Source: a bacterium (GTDB lineage: Bacteria > Sumerlaeota > Sumerlaeia > SLMS01). Taken from it: a stretch of DNA of 34,729 nt. The first letter of the stretch is position 1. Each line of letters starts with the position of its first letter. The stretch is taken from positions 1 through 34,729 of the forward strand of contig WGMQ01000109.1 of assembly GCA_016125005.1 (NCBI GenBank). Direction: 5' to 3'. This document shows positions 25,473 to 33,336 of the stretch, piece after piece. Position numbers and translations under genes: made by a program. The notes beneath the pieces are model-generated. The model worked only from the letters and a program-made list of their open reading frames with translations. It had not been told where the DNA came from and did not search any database.

Positions 25473-26303
25473 GTGAGCGAGCATAACAAGACACCTGATC
25501 CGAACCGAGTCTTGAAAACGGATGAGACCAGCGATCCCGTCGACACCTCCAAGCAATTTGCTCGGATCAAGGGGAGCTTGCTCCCTGTCCTGCTTGTGCT
25601 GCGTGGCGCCAGTCCCAAGCCTTTCCATGTGCTGGCCACCAAGGAAAACACGGTAGGGCGCGGGGACGACAACACGATCCTTCTCGACGACGCCGGTTGT
25701 TCCAGAACGCACTTTGCCCTCATCTACGAAAACGCAGCCCATCCAGACAAGGTCCCGTCTGTCTATATCGAGGACCGCGCCAGCCGCAACGGCACCCTGC
25801 TGAACGGTTCCCGCCTGAAGGAGGCGACCCGGCTGAAGTTCGGTGACCGCATCCAGGCGGGAAACACGATCATGTGTTTCGTAATCCGAACCGTCGGCGA
25901 GGTAGAGGCGGAGACGGCCCGGCAAAGCGAGCCCCCCTCTCCGGACGACCTTCAGAACACCCGCGTGGCGGTTCACTGCGGTGCGGTGCTCAAGCTGAAC
26001 CTGCCCGATCAAACCGGAACCCCCATGCGGCTGGAAGGCACGCTGGAGGATGTCAGCCTGACCAGTATGCGCTTCCGCAGCATCGAGCCGCCCAAGCCCG
26101 AGTATCTCGACGCACTTCGCCCTATGCGTACTGCCCGCATCCACGCCGAACTTCCCGGGCAGGACGCGCCGCTGGACGCCTCGGGGCGCATTGCCTGGAT
26201 CCATCGCGATGCATCCGGCTGCGTGATGCTGGGACTTGAGATCCACGGAATCACCCCGACGTCGCAGGACACTCTCACCCGCTACATCGTCTCCAACTCC
26301 TGA
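25473..26303 (+). CDS. FHA-PilZ fusion signalling protein
   Basis: A GTG start (AAGGA about 10 bases upstream) opens a 276-residue cytoplasmic protein. Residues about 38-140 are an FHA domain with the phosphothreonine-binding set: Gly62-Arg63 (NTVGRGDDN), Ser77-Arg-Thr-His80 (CSRTH) and Asn106-Gly107 / Asn111-Gly112 (SRNGTLLNG). Residues about 165-270 resemble PilZ: VHCGAVLKLNL, MRLEGTLEDVSLTSMRF, then SGRIAWIHRDASGCVMLGLE. The PilZ part keeps the [D/N]xS core (Asp193, Ser195), but the Gly that normally follows at +3 is Ser and no clear RxxxR precedes it, so cyclic-di-GMP binding is doubtful. The protein could couple Ser/Thr phosphorylation to motility or envelope functions; no kinase is adjacent. 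Convergent with pheS (13-base gap). Confidence 0.82.
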   Translation: MSEHNKTPDPNRVLKTDETSDPVDTSKQFARIKGSLLPVLLVLRGASPKPFHVLATKENTVGRGDDNTILLDDAGCSRTHFALIYENAAHPDKVPSVYIEDRASRNGTLLNGSRLKEATRLKFGDRIQAGNTIMCFVIRTVGEVEAETARQSEPPSPDDLQNTRVAVHCGAVLKLNLPDQTGTPMRLEGTLEDVSLTSMRFRSIEPPKPEYLDALRPMRTARIHAELPGQDAPLDASGRIAWIHRDASGCVMLGLEIHGITPTSQDTLTRYIVSNS

Positions 26304-26316
26304 CAGGACCTGCCCG

Positions 26317-27372
26317 TCAGGCGAACTGGCGCAGGAACCGCAGGTCGTTCTCGAAAAGCAGACGCAGGTCGGGGATGCCGTACTTGACCATTGCCAGACG
26401 GTCGAGCCCCAGACCGAATGCGAAACCCGTGTACTTCTCCGGATCCACGCCGCCGTTGCGGAGCACGTTCGGGTGAACCATGCCCGAGCCCAGAACTTCC
26501 ATCCAGCCCTTGCGCTGCTCGTTCCACACGTCCACCTCGATGCTCGGCTCCGTGAAGGGGAAGAAGGACGGGCGGAGGCGCACCTTCACGTTCTCGCCGA
26601 AGAGTGCCTTCAGGAACGTGGTGAGCGTGCCCTTCAGGTGTCCGACGGAGATGTTCTCGTCGACCAGAAGCCCCTCCATCTGATGGAACATGGGGGAGTG
26701 CGTCGCATCGCTGTCATTGCGATAAACGCGACCCGTGGTGATGACGGCCAGGGGGGCTCCCAGCTTGAGCATCGAGCGAATCTGGGTGGGGGAGGTGTGG
26801 GTGCGAAGCACATGCCCGCGCTCGGTGTAGAGCGTGTCCTGCATGTCGCGCGCCGGGTGGTCGTCAGTCATGTTCAGCGCATCGAAGTTGAACCACTCGG
26901 TCTCGATTTCAGGGCCTGACTCGAGACGGAAGCCCATCGAGGTGAAGATCTCTGTGACCTGCTGCGCCACGAGAGCCACCGGGTGGCGGTTGCCACGGAT
27001 GGTCCGCAGGCCGGGGAGGGTGATGTCGACGGATTCGCGGACGAGGCGCTGTTCCAGTTCCCGAGCCTCCAACTCGTCCTGGCGCTGCTTGAAGAGGGCG
27101 GTGATCTCCCCCTTGCGCGCATTCAGGATCTTGCCGGCGACCGGCTTCTCTTCCTTCGAGAGGGCGCCCATGCGGGTGGAGAAATCGGAGAGCTTGCTTT
27201 TCTTGCCCAGGAATTCGACCCGAACCTCCTCCAGGCGCTTGAGGTCCGTCGCCCCTGCCAGGGCGGTACGCGCCAAGGGAACGGTGCTGGCGATGTCCGC
27301 TAGGAGTTCGGTCAACTCCTGGGTGGCTTCGACGGGAGCGGAGTTGGACGGGTCGTTGGGGAGTTCGGACAT
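26317..27372 (-). CDS. pheS: Phenylalanine-tRNA ligase alpha subunit
   Basis: Class II synthetase. An N-terminal coiled coil (about 40-115) is followed by the catalytic core: ALNMTDDHPARDMQDTLY, LRTHTSPTQIRSML, GRVYRNDSDATHSPMFHQME, FFPFTEPSIEVDV and the C-terminal motif 3, GFAFGLGLDRLAMVKYGI. Length 351 is usual. pheT, normally directly downstream, is absent: the next gene is convergent. So the beta subunit must be encoded elsewhere. The ribosome binding site before the ATG is poor, and the frame cannot be extended usefully. A 6-bp inverted repeat (26299-26304/26316-26321) spans both convergent stop codons. Confidence 0.97.
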   Translation of the reverse strand: MSELPNDPSNSAPVEATQELTELLADIASTVPLARTALAGATDLKRLEEVRVEFLGKKSKLSDFSTRMGALSKEEKPVAGKILNARKGEITALFKQRQDELEARELEQRLVRESVDITLPGLRTIRGNRHPVALVAQQVTEIFTSMGFRLESGPEIETEWFNFDALNMTDDHPARDMQDTLYTERGHVLRTHTSPTQIRSMLKLGAPLAVITTGRVYRNDSDATHSPMFHQMEGLLVDENISVGHLKGTLTTFLKALFGENVKVRLRPSFFPFTEPSIEVDVWNEQRKGWMEVLGSGMVHPNVLRNGGVDPEKYTGFAFGLGLDRLAMVKYGIPDLRLLFENDLRFLRQFA

Positions 27373-27626
27373 GGGGAGGGGAGCCTGCCGATGGAAAGGG
27401 ACTTTGCCGCGAGGGCCGGGAACACTTCCCGTCCCGCAGCCAATCAGGTCAAAGGGAAAGGAAGCCTTCCGTGCCCGACATGTTTTGACACGAAAAAACC
27501 GTTAATCGCGCGGCGCGCACAATTCCCCGGATGCCAGTTGACGCCCGGGCACCCAAGGCAAACGATCTCGCTCCACTGCGCCCCATCCTGATGGGGCAGC
27601 CTCAATCATTGTCCCGAAAACTGCGA

Positions 27627-29549
27627 ATGAAGAAAAACTGGGTAGCCTTCATCATCATCTGCGCCGCGGCGTGGTTCTGGATGGTCTCCAAGCAATATCA
27701 GGAGAATCGCCGTCTGGAAAAAGAAAAGGCCGAATACGTCGTTGCACTGAAGAAATGGGAGCAGGCCCAGGCCGACGCTCAGGCCGAACGCGAAGCCGCC
27801 CGCAAGGCCGCCGCTGCCGCGCGTGCCACCTTGGAGACGATCTCGACGGACGGGGCGACCACCACCACAGTCGCGGAATCGGCCGTCATCCCCGATGAAG
27901 TACGCCGCCTCAAGCAGCAACTCTACACCACACTCACGGCCCCAAAGGTCACCATTGAAACCGACCTGTACCGGGTTGTCTTTTCCGAGCTAGGCGCCAG
28001 GCCGGTCCAGTGGGAAATCAAATCATCCACCTTCGTGAAGAATGTGACGGACCGTGCCACGAGTGCGACCGTCCAGATGATTCCCCAGGTGGATCTCGAC
28101 AACCCCGAGCGCGAGTTCCCGCTGGCCCTCACGGGCAACATCGCCCGGGACTTCAACAGCGAACTGTTCTCCCATCAAGTGGAGGAGGACAAGGATGGCA
28201 TCCGGCTGACCTTCACGTCGGCGCCGCTGGCCGATCTGGATATTTCCTGCGTCAAGTCCTACTACTTCCGGCGGGGTAGCTTCGTCGCCGACATGACCGT
28301 TGAGTTCAAGAACGGTCCCAAGACCATCAAGCTTCTGGGCGGTCGACAGGGCTTTGGCGTGGGTTGGCAGGGTGGTTTTGGCGACCCGGAGATAGCGGAT
28401 CGAGTGCACGGCATGGTCTCGGCGGTTTACGCCGTAAACGACTCGATCCTGACCCGTCACCTCTCCAAGCCCGAAGACAAGTTCGAGCTCGAGTCCAAGG
28501 TGGACTGGGTTGGTCAGGAAAAGAAGTACTTCACGGCCATCATCATTCCCGGCGCCGACAATCCTGCACAACTGATCCGGGCGGCGATCGATCGCAAGAA
28601 CACCAGCACCGTTTATCAGCAGAAGGGTATCAACCCTCCCGTCGACGTGGAATTGGTCCACAAGCCCGTTGAACTGGCCGAGGGGGAGAGCACCAAGGCC
28701 ACCTATCAGCTCTACGTTGGACCCAAGCATCGCGAGGCGCTTTCGACCAAGGCGCTGGTCATGGCCACCGGCACGACTCCTCCGAGCACCATGGTCTTTC
28801 ATACGGTACCCCTGGGGATGACCTTCCTGCGGCCGGTGTCCCTGATGTTGCTGGGGCTCATGCGCTGGCTGCACGCGCACTTGGGCTCATGGGGCCTGGC
28901 GATCATTGCCACCACGATCTGCGTCCGCGTTCTGATCTACCCGCTGACGCACTGGGCGATCAAGAACCAGGCGAAGACGATGATTGAGCAGCAGCGCATT
29001 CGCCCCGAGATGGAGCAGATCAACAAGAAGTTTGCGGGCGACGCCATGAAGCGCAATCAGGCGATCATGCAGCTCTACCGCGACCACAATGTGAACCCGC
29101 TGGGAATGTTGCGCGGGTGCTTCCCAATTCTATTGCAGGCGCCGATCTTCATGGCGCTGTATGTGGTATTCGAACAGTCCGTGGAACTCCGCGGACAGGG
29201 TTTTCTCTGGATTCGCGATCTCTCGGGGCCGGATGCACTCTTCAAGTGGGGAGTTGACCTGTGGCTGGTCGGACACTCCTTCAATCTGCTTCCGATCCTC
29301 ATGGGCATCACGAACTACATCCAGATGAACATCATGCAGATGCCGTCGACCGATGAGATGCAGGCGGCGATCCAGAAGCAGATGCTGATCATGATGCCGA
29401 TCATGTTCACTTTCTTCCTTTACCAGCTCCCTTCGGGTCTGGTTCTTTACTGGATCGTCAGCAATACGATCAGCATCGGGCAAAGCGTCATGACCAAGAG
29501 AATTATAGCCTCGCACATGGCAGCGCACGAGGCTACAAAGACGGCCTGA
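27627..29549 (+). CDS. yidC: Membrane protein insertase YidC
   Basis: Inserts and folds inner-membrane proteins, alone or with SecYEG. The N-terminal helix MKKNWVAFIIICAAAWFWMV (1-20) is followed by a coiled Lys/Glu/Ala segment (about 25-80) and a large periplasmic beta-sandwich (about 105-395: TDLYRVVFSELGARPVQWEI and following). The Oxa1 core (about 405-625) has WGLAIIATTICVRVLIYPLT, NPLGMLRGCFPILLQAPIFM and YQLPSGLVLYWIVSN. The large periplasmic domain is the Gram-negative type. At 640 residues it is longer than E. coli YidC (548), mainly through the extra coiled segment. The ATG at 27627 is chosen for the membrane helix, though no clear ribosome binding site precedes it; ATGs at 27591 and 27531 are in frame. 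khpB follows after 84 bases, but rpmH and rnpA do not precede it. The 254-base gap to pheS shows nothing certain. Confidence 0.95.
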   Translation: MKKNWVAFIIICAAAWFWMVSKQYQENRRLEKEKAEYVVALKKWEQAQADAQAEREAARKAAAAARATLETISTDGATTTTVAESAVIPDEVRRLKQQLYTTLTAPKVTIETDLYRVVFSELGARPVQWEIKSSTFVKNVTDRATSATVQMIPQVDLDNPEREFPLALTGNIARDFNSELFSHQVEEDKDGIRLTFTSAPLADLDISCVKSYYFRRGSFVADMTVEFKNGPKTIKLLGGRQGFGVGWQGGFGDPEIADRVHGMVSAVYAVNDSILTRHLSKPEDKFELESKVDWVGQEKKYFTAIIIPGADNPAQLIRAAIDRKNTSTVYQQKGINPPVDVELVHKPVELAEGESTKATYQLYVGPKHREALSTKALVMATGTTPPSTMVFHTVPLGMTFLRPVSLMLLGLMRWLHAHLGSWGLAIIATTICVRVLIYPLTHWAIKNQAKTMIEQQRIRPEMEQINKKFAGDAMKRNQAIMQLYRDHNVNPLGMLRGCFPILLQAPIFMALYVVFEQSVELRGQGFLWIRDLSGPDALFKWGVDLWLVGHSFNLLPILMGITNYIQMNIMQMPSTDEMQAAIQKQMLIMMPIMFTFFLYQLPSGLVLYWIVSNTISIGQSVMTKRIIASHMAAHEATKTA

Positions 29550-29633
29550 TAACTCGGGCCAGTTGGGCACATCCCCCTCAAAGCCGTGCGGAGACCGCAT
29601 CATGGCGGACGGCGAACGAAAGGATCTCTAACC

Positions 29634-30701
29634 ATGCTGGAAGTGGAAGTTATCGCAAAGGATCTGGCCACGGCCATGGCAAGGGCGGCCGAAAAGACCG
29701 AAGTGGCCGCCGAGAATCTTGAACTCATCGAGGAGTACGAACCGGACGAAGTCGACCTGGCTGATTACGTCAAGGAAAACAACCTGACCGAAGCCCCCTC
29801 AGCCCAGGAAGTCACGCTCTACGTCATCCGCGTTTCCTTCAATCACTACCTCAAGGAAGCCCAGGAGTGGACCCAGGGCCTGATCGAGCGCTTCGCCCCC
29901 GGCTCGACCGCCGAGGCCGTGCGTTTCCGGAACATCATCATCCTTCGTCTCAACGTCCCCGAGGCCTCCATCCTGATCGGAAAGATGGGCGCCACGCTGG
30001 ACGCGCTCCAGCACGTGGTGGTTCGCGCGCTGCTCACCGTCGACGACAAGTTCCCCGACGTGATGCTGGACGTGGAAGGCTATCGCGAGAAGAAGTTGCA
30101 GCGCCTTGAGAAGGAAGCGATCCGCTCCGCCGACAAGGCGAACCGCATCGGGCGCCGCATTCCGCTCGCTCCCATGAGTCCCGCCGAACGCAAGTTCGTC
30201 CACAACCTGCTGAAGGAAAACGGCAAGGTGAAGACCGAAAGCCGCGGCGAAGGCGACAAGCGCCACATCGTGATCGAACCTCTCAACCCGCGTCCTCAGG
30301 CCCCGCGTCGTGAGGGTGGGTTCGGTGGAGGCAACCGTGGCGGAAACCCCGGCGGTGGCAACCGTGGCGGTGGCTTCGGTGGAAACCGTGGTGGTAGCGG
30401 TGGCGGTTTCGGCGGCAATCGTGGTGGGAACAGCGGCGGTGGCAACCGCAGCGGTGGCCCCAACCGCCAGGGACCGCCCCGTGATGGAAACCGTGACGGC
30501 AATCGTGCAGACTTCCGCGGTGGTCCGAACCGTCAGGGTCCCCCCCGTGACGACCGCGGTCCGCGCATTACCGACGAGCAGCGTCGCAAGCTTTACGGAA
30601 ACTATGACAATAACCCGAATCAGGCGCCGCCGCCCAAGCCGAGCACTCCCGATGACGGTCAGGTCCGGTTCCTTGACGAACTGGATGACAAGTTGCGCTA
30701 A
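29634..30701 (+). CDS. khpB: KhpB/Jag RNA-binding protein with RGG-like tail
   Basis: The ATG at 29634 has AAAGGA 8 bases upstream; the frame is open to 29586. Residues about 1-55 are a shortened Jag-N-like region, and about 100-150 a KH domain with GxxG loop GKMG (116-119: [20 protein letters not shown]). Residues about 155-216 form an R3H domain (Arg186 and His190 in ERKFVHNLL, then [17 protein letters not shown]). Residues 228-275 are almost only Gly, Asn and Arg with Phe (GGNRGG-type repeats), followed by two exact copies of [11 protein letters not shown] (274-284 and 296-306). KhpB acts in RNA binding and in cell growth and division control, and is classically encoded after yidC, as here. 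Length 355 exceeds typical Jag (about 200-300) because of the tail. Confidence 0.9.
   Translation: MLEVEVIAKDLATAMARAAEKTEVAAENLELIEEYEPDEVDLADYVKENNLTEAPSAQEVTLYVIRVSFNHYLKEAQEWTQGLIERFAPGSTAEAVRFRNIIILRLNVPEASILIGKMGATLDALQHVVVRALLTVDDKFPDVMLDVEGYREKKLQRLEKEAIRSADKANRIGRRIPLAPMSPAERKFVHNLLKENGKVKTESRGEGDKRHIVIEPLNPRPQAPRREGGFGGGNRGGNPGGGNRGGGFGGNRGGSGGGFGGNRGGNSGGGNRSGGPNRQGPPRDGNRDGNRADFRGGPNRQGPPRDDRGPRITDEQRRKLYGNYDNNPNQAPPPKPSTPDDGQVRFLDELDDKLR
30315..30551 (+). repeat. Low-complexity Gly/Arg/Asn region and 11-residue repeat within khpB
   Basis: 30315-30458 encodes the GGNRGG-type segment. The identical peptide [11 protein letters not shown] is encoded at 30453-30485 and again at 30519-30551. 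The repeat is at protein level with codon differences, so it is not a recent DNA duplication. Confidence 0.8.
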
Positions 30702-30757
30702 GCCCTAGCCTGATTCTTGCATCTCCAAGCCAAGCAGACCCAAACAGGATGATTCAA

Positions 30758-31717
30758 ATGGCACGCATTTACAACAACATCATTGAGACGATCGGGAATA
30801 CTCCTCTCGTTCGCCTGAACAAGGTGGTCGGTGATCTGGATGCCACGATCCTGGTGAAGTGCGAGTTCTTCAACCCGATGGCGAGCGTCAAGGACCGTAT
30901 CGGTCTGGCGATGATCGAGGCGGGGGAGCGCGAAGGGCGCATCACCAAGGACACGCTCATCATCGAGCCGACCTCCGGGAACACGGGCATCGCGCTGGCC
31001 TTCGTCTGCGCTGCCAAGGGCTACAAGCTGATCCTCACGATGCCTGAGTCCATGTCGAAGGAGCGTCGCTACCTGCTGCGCATGCTGGGTGCCGAACTGG
31101 TGCTTACGCCCGCGGCCAAGGGCATGAGCGGCGCCATCGCCAAGGCACGCCAGCTTTGCGAACAGAACCCGAACTCATACATGCCGATGCAGTTCGACAA
31201 TCCGGCCAATCCGGACATCCACCGCCGCACCACCGCCGAGGAAATCTGGCGCGACACGGAGGGCAAGGTTGACGCCATCGTGGCGGGCGTCGGCACCGGT
31301 GGAACGATCACCGGCGTCGCCGAAGTCATCAAGTCCCGCAACGCCAACTTCAAGGCCATCGCCGTTGAGCCGGTCGACTCCCCCGTGATCAGCGGCGGAA
31401 AGCCCGGCCCCCACAAGATTCAGGGCATCGGAGCCGGCTTCATCCCCGGAAACCTGAACACCGAGATCGTGGACGAGGTCATCACCGTCACCAACGACGA
31501 GGCCTTCACCATGGCGCGTCGCTTGTCGAAGGAAGAGGGTATCTTCGGCGGCATCTCCACCGGCGGCAATGTTGCGGCAGCCATCCGTTACGCCGCGCGT
31601 CCCGAGAACAAGGGCAAAACGATCGTGACCATCGGTTGCAGCTTTGGTGAGCGCTATCTCTCCACCGCGCTGGCCGACGAAGTCCGTGCCATCGAGGATG
31701 TGGTCGCTGAAGTCTGA
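30758..31717 (+). CDS. cysK: Cysteine synthase A
   Basis: O-acetylserine sulfhydrylase, PLP enzyme. It shows [15 protein letters not shown] at the N-terminus, the PLP lysine in [11 protein letters not shown] (Lys45), the substrate loop [10 protein letters not shown], the phosphate loop GTGGTITG and [11 protein letters not shown]. It makes cysteine from O-acetylserine and sulfide. The ATG at 30758 is preferred because AGGA lies 8 bases before it; an in-frame ATG at 30749 falls inside that site. Length 319 is typical. It is followed after 5 bases by the di-heme oxidoreductase gene. No cysE is visible. Confidence 0.96.
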   Translation: MARIYNNIIETIGNTPLVRLNKVVGDLDATILVKCEFFNPMASVKDRIGLAMIEAGEREGRITKDTLIIEPTSGNTGIALAFVCAAKGYKLILTMPESMSKERRYLLRMLGAELVLTPAAKGMSGAIAKARQLCEQNPNSYMPMQFDNPANPDIHRRTTAEEIWRDTEGKVDAIVAGVGTGGTITGVAEVIKSRNANFKAIAVEPVDSPVISGGKPGPHKIQGIGAGFIPGNLNTEIVDEVITVTNDEAFTMARRLSKEEGIFGGISTGGNVAAAIRYAARPENKGKTIVTIGCSFGERYLSTALADEVRAIEDVVAEV

Positions 31718-31722
31718 GGCCC

Positions 31723-33336
31723 ATGACGAAAACGCTTCAAATCGTGCGGGGGGGATTCGTCCTCCCCGCATTGTTTTTGGTCGGCGCGGCGCTGGCGCTT
31801 CCCACGCCGTTCGATCAGGACCGCATCAACGCGGGCGAGTATACGCTGGCGGAACTGTTCCACGGCGGTGCCCAGCTTTTCTCCCATCGCATGACTCGAG
31901 AGGACGGCTTGGGAGAGGCGCCGGACGGCCCTCGCCGCTCGCTCAATAATCTGGCTGACAATCGCCTGACCCCGTTCCTGCGCATCAACGGCCTCGATGC
32001 GACCAGCTGCCAGGAGTGTCACTTCCAGATCGGCCAGGAGCGGCGCGGCGGTTTCCTCGTCTCGCGCGACATGGGGACGCTTGGTGGCTCCGCAGGCATC
32101 GCCGGGAACGTCATGATCTTTCCCAACTCGGACGACATGCGGACTGGCTTCGTGCGCAATCCGCCGCATCTCTTCGGGGTCGGGTATATACAACGCCTCG
32201 CCGACGAGATGACGGAGGACCTGCGGGCCCAGGCCCAAGTGATTCGCGCCGAGGCCATCGCCACGCAGGCCGATGTGCGCCGCGAACTGGTAACGAAGGG
32301 CATTTCCTTCGGCTATCTCACGGGCACCCCTATTGGCGCGGTGGATCGCTCGGAACTGCGCGGCGTGAGCATCGACTTCGTGGTCCGTCCGTTCCAGTTC
32401 AAGGGGATCGCATCCTCGCTTCGCAGCTTCGTGGCCGGGGCACTGAACTTTCATTTCAGTATCCAGCCGCGGGAACTGATCGCGCGAAACCTCATCCCCA
32501 ACGACAATCCGAATGGGACGCTGGCCGACGACAGGGATGTCGAGATCGAGGACGGTGACGTGACGGCAATCGCGGCGTTTCTGTCGATGCTGCGCCCACC
32601 AATGGAATCTTCCGATGGGTTGGACGCGGAGGCCGTGATACGCGGGCGGGAACTCTTCGCGACGGTTGGGTGCGCCGAATGTCACGTGCCCGCGCTGCCG
32701 ATCAACGATTCGCGCCTCACGCTTGTCGATGGGCGCGCGCGTCAAGAGTACGAGCTCGAGCCATTTCGGACGCTGAAGGAAAGCACTCCAAAGACTGTGA
32801 CCTGGATTACGGCGCCGGAGCGTGACTCTAAGCTACTCGACTCGGTCCTGCAGGCAGATCACAAGGGAGCCGACGGCGAGCGACTGGCCGGACTCACTTT
32901 CGATTTGTCGAACGAGGCACTTCCCGACGAGGCGCTTCCCCGCATTCGTCCCGAGGCAGATGGCACGGTGCTCGTCCCGCTTTTCAGCGACCTCCGCCGT
33001 CATCAGATGGGAGCGGACCTGGCCGATACGGCCGCGCAGGTCACGGACGCGCAGTCGATCACGGTCCTCCACGGCGAGTTCCTGACGCGACCGCTTTGGG
33101 GAGTCGCCGACACCGGCCCGTGGCTGCATGACGGACGGGCGACGACACTCAACGAGGCGATCCTCATGCACGACGGCGAGGGGAGCGAGGCGCGTCTATC
33201 AATACAGATGTATAGAAATCTATCCGCTGAAGACCAGCGGGCTGTCGTTGAGTTCCTTCGGAGCCTCCGGATCCGCCCCATGGCCCACACGTTCGAGCCC
33301 GGGGTTCGTCACCGGTCCGGACTTATTGCGCACTAG
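31723..33336 (+). CDS. Di-heme oxidoreductase-like c-type cytochrome (DHOR/DUF1111 family)
   Basis: A Sec signal peptide (about 1-26, cleavage near ALA) is followed by a chain with two c-type heme sites, CQECH (96-100) and CAECH (317-321). Typical family segments surround them: ELFATVGCAECHVP, RPLWGVADTGPWLHDGRATT and NEAILMHDGEGSEAR. The family is relatives of di-heme cytochrome c peroxidases and MauG, often annotated 'putative thiol oxidoreductase'; substrate unknown. Maturation needs a cytochrome c assembly system not in view. It begins 5 bases after cysK, which suggests translational coupling but no evident shared pathway. Its last 14 bases overlap the convergent transpeptidase-like gene. 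Residues around 490-500 use rare AT-rich codons (CTA, ATA, AGA) unlike the rest. Confidence 0.88.
   Translation: MTKTLQIVRGGFVLPALFLVGAALALPTPFDQDRINAGEYTLAELFHGGAQLFSHRMTREDGLGEAPDGPRRSLNNLADNRLTPFLRINGLDATSCQECHFQIGQERRGGFLVSRDMGTLGGSAGIAGNVMIFPNSDDMRTGFVRNPPHLFGVGYIQRLADEMTEDLRAQAQVIRAEAIATQADVRRELVTKGISFGYLTGTPIGAVDRSELRGVSIDFVVRPFQFKGIASSLRSFVAGALNFHFSIQPRELIARNLIPNDNPNGTLADDRDVEIEDGDVTAIAAFLSMLRPPMESSDGLDAEAVIRGRELFATVGCAECHVPALPINDSRLTLVDGRARQEYELEPFRTLKESTPKTVTWITAPERDSKLLDSVLQADHKGADGERLAGLTFDLSNEALPDEALPRIRPEADGTVLVPLFSDLRRHQMGADLADTAAQVTDAQSITVLHGEFLTRPLWGVADTGPWLHDGRATTLNEAILMHDGEGSEARLSIQMYRNLSAEDQRAVVEFLRSLRIRPMAHTFEPGVRHRSGLIAH

Noticed and set aside
25365..26246. A long open frame on the minus strand across the FHA-PilZ gene.
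   Set aside because: Composition is that of an antisense shadow in GC-rich DNA; the plus-strand frame has two recognisable domains.
26299..26321. 6-bp inverted repeat between the FHA-PilZ and pheS stops as a terminator.
   Set aside because: Short stem and no T run on either strand.
27485..27508. TTGACA upstream of yidC as a promoter.
   Set aside because: At 17 bases downstream there is only a GC-rich hexamer, so no acceptable -10 box.
31654..32745. Minus-strand open frame over the cytochrome gene (also similar frames at 13185-14168 and 28023-28880).
   Set aside because: Antisense shadows of well-supported genes with no recognisable domain.
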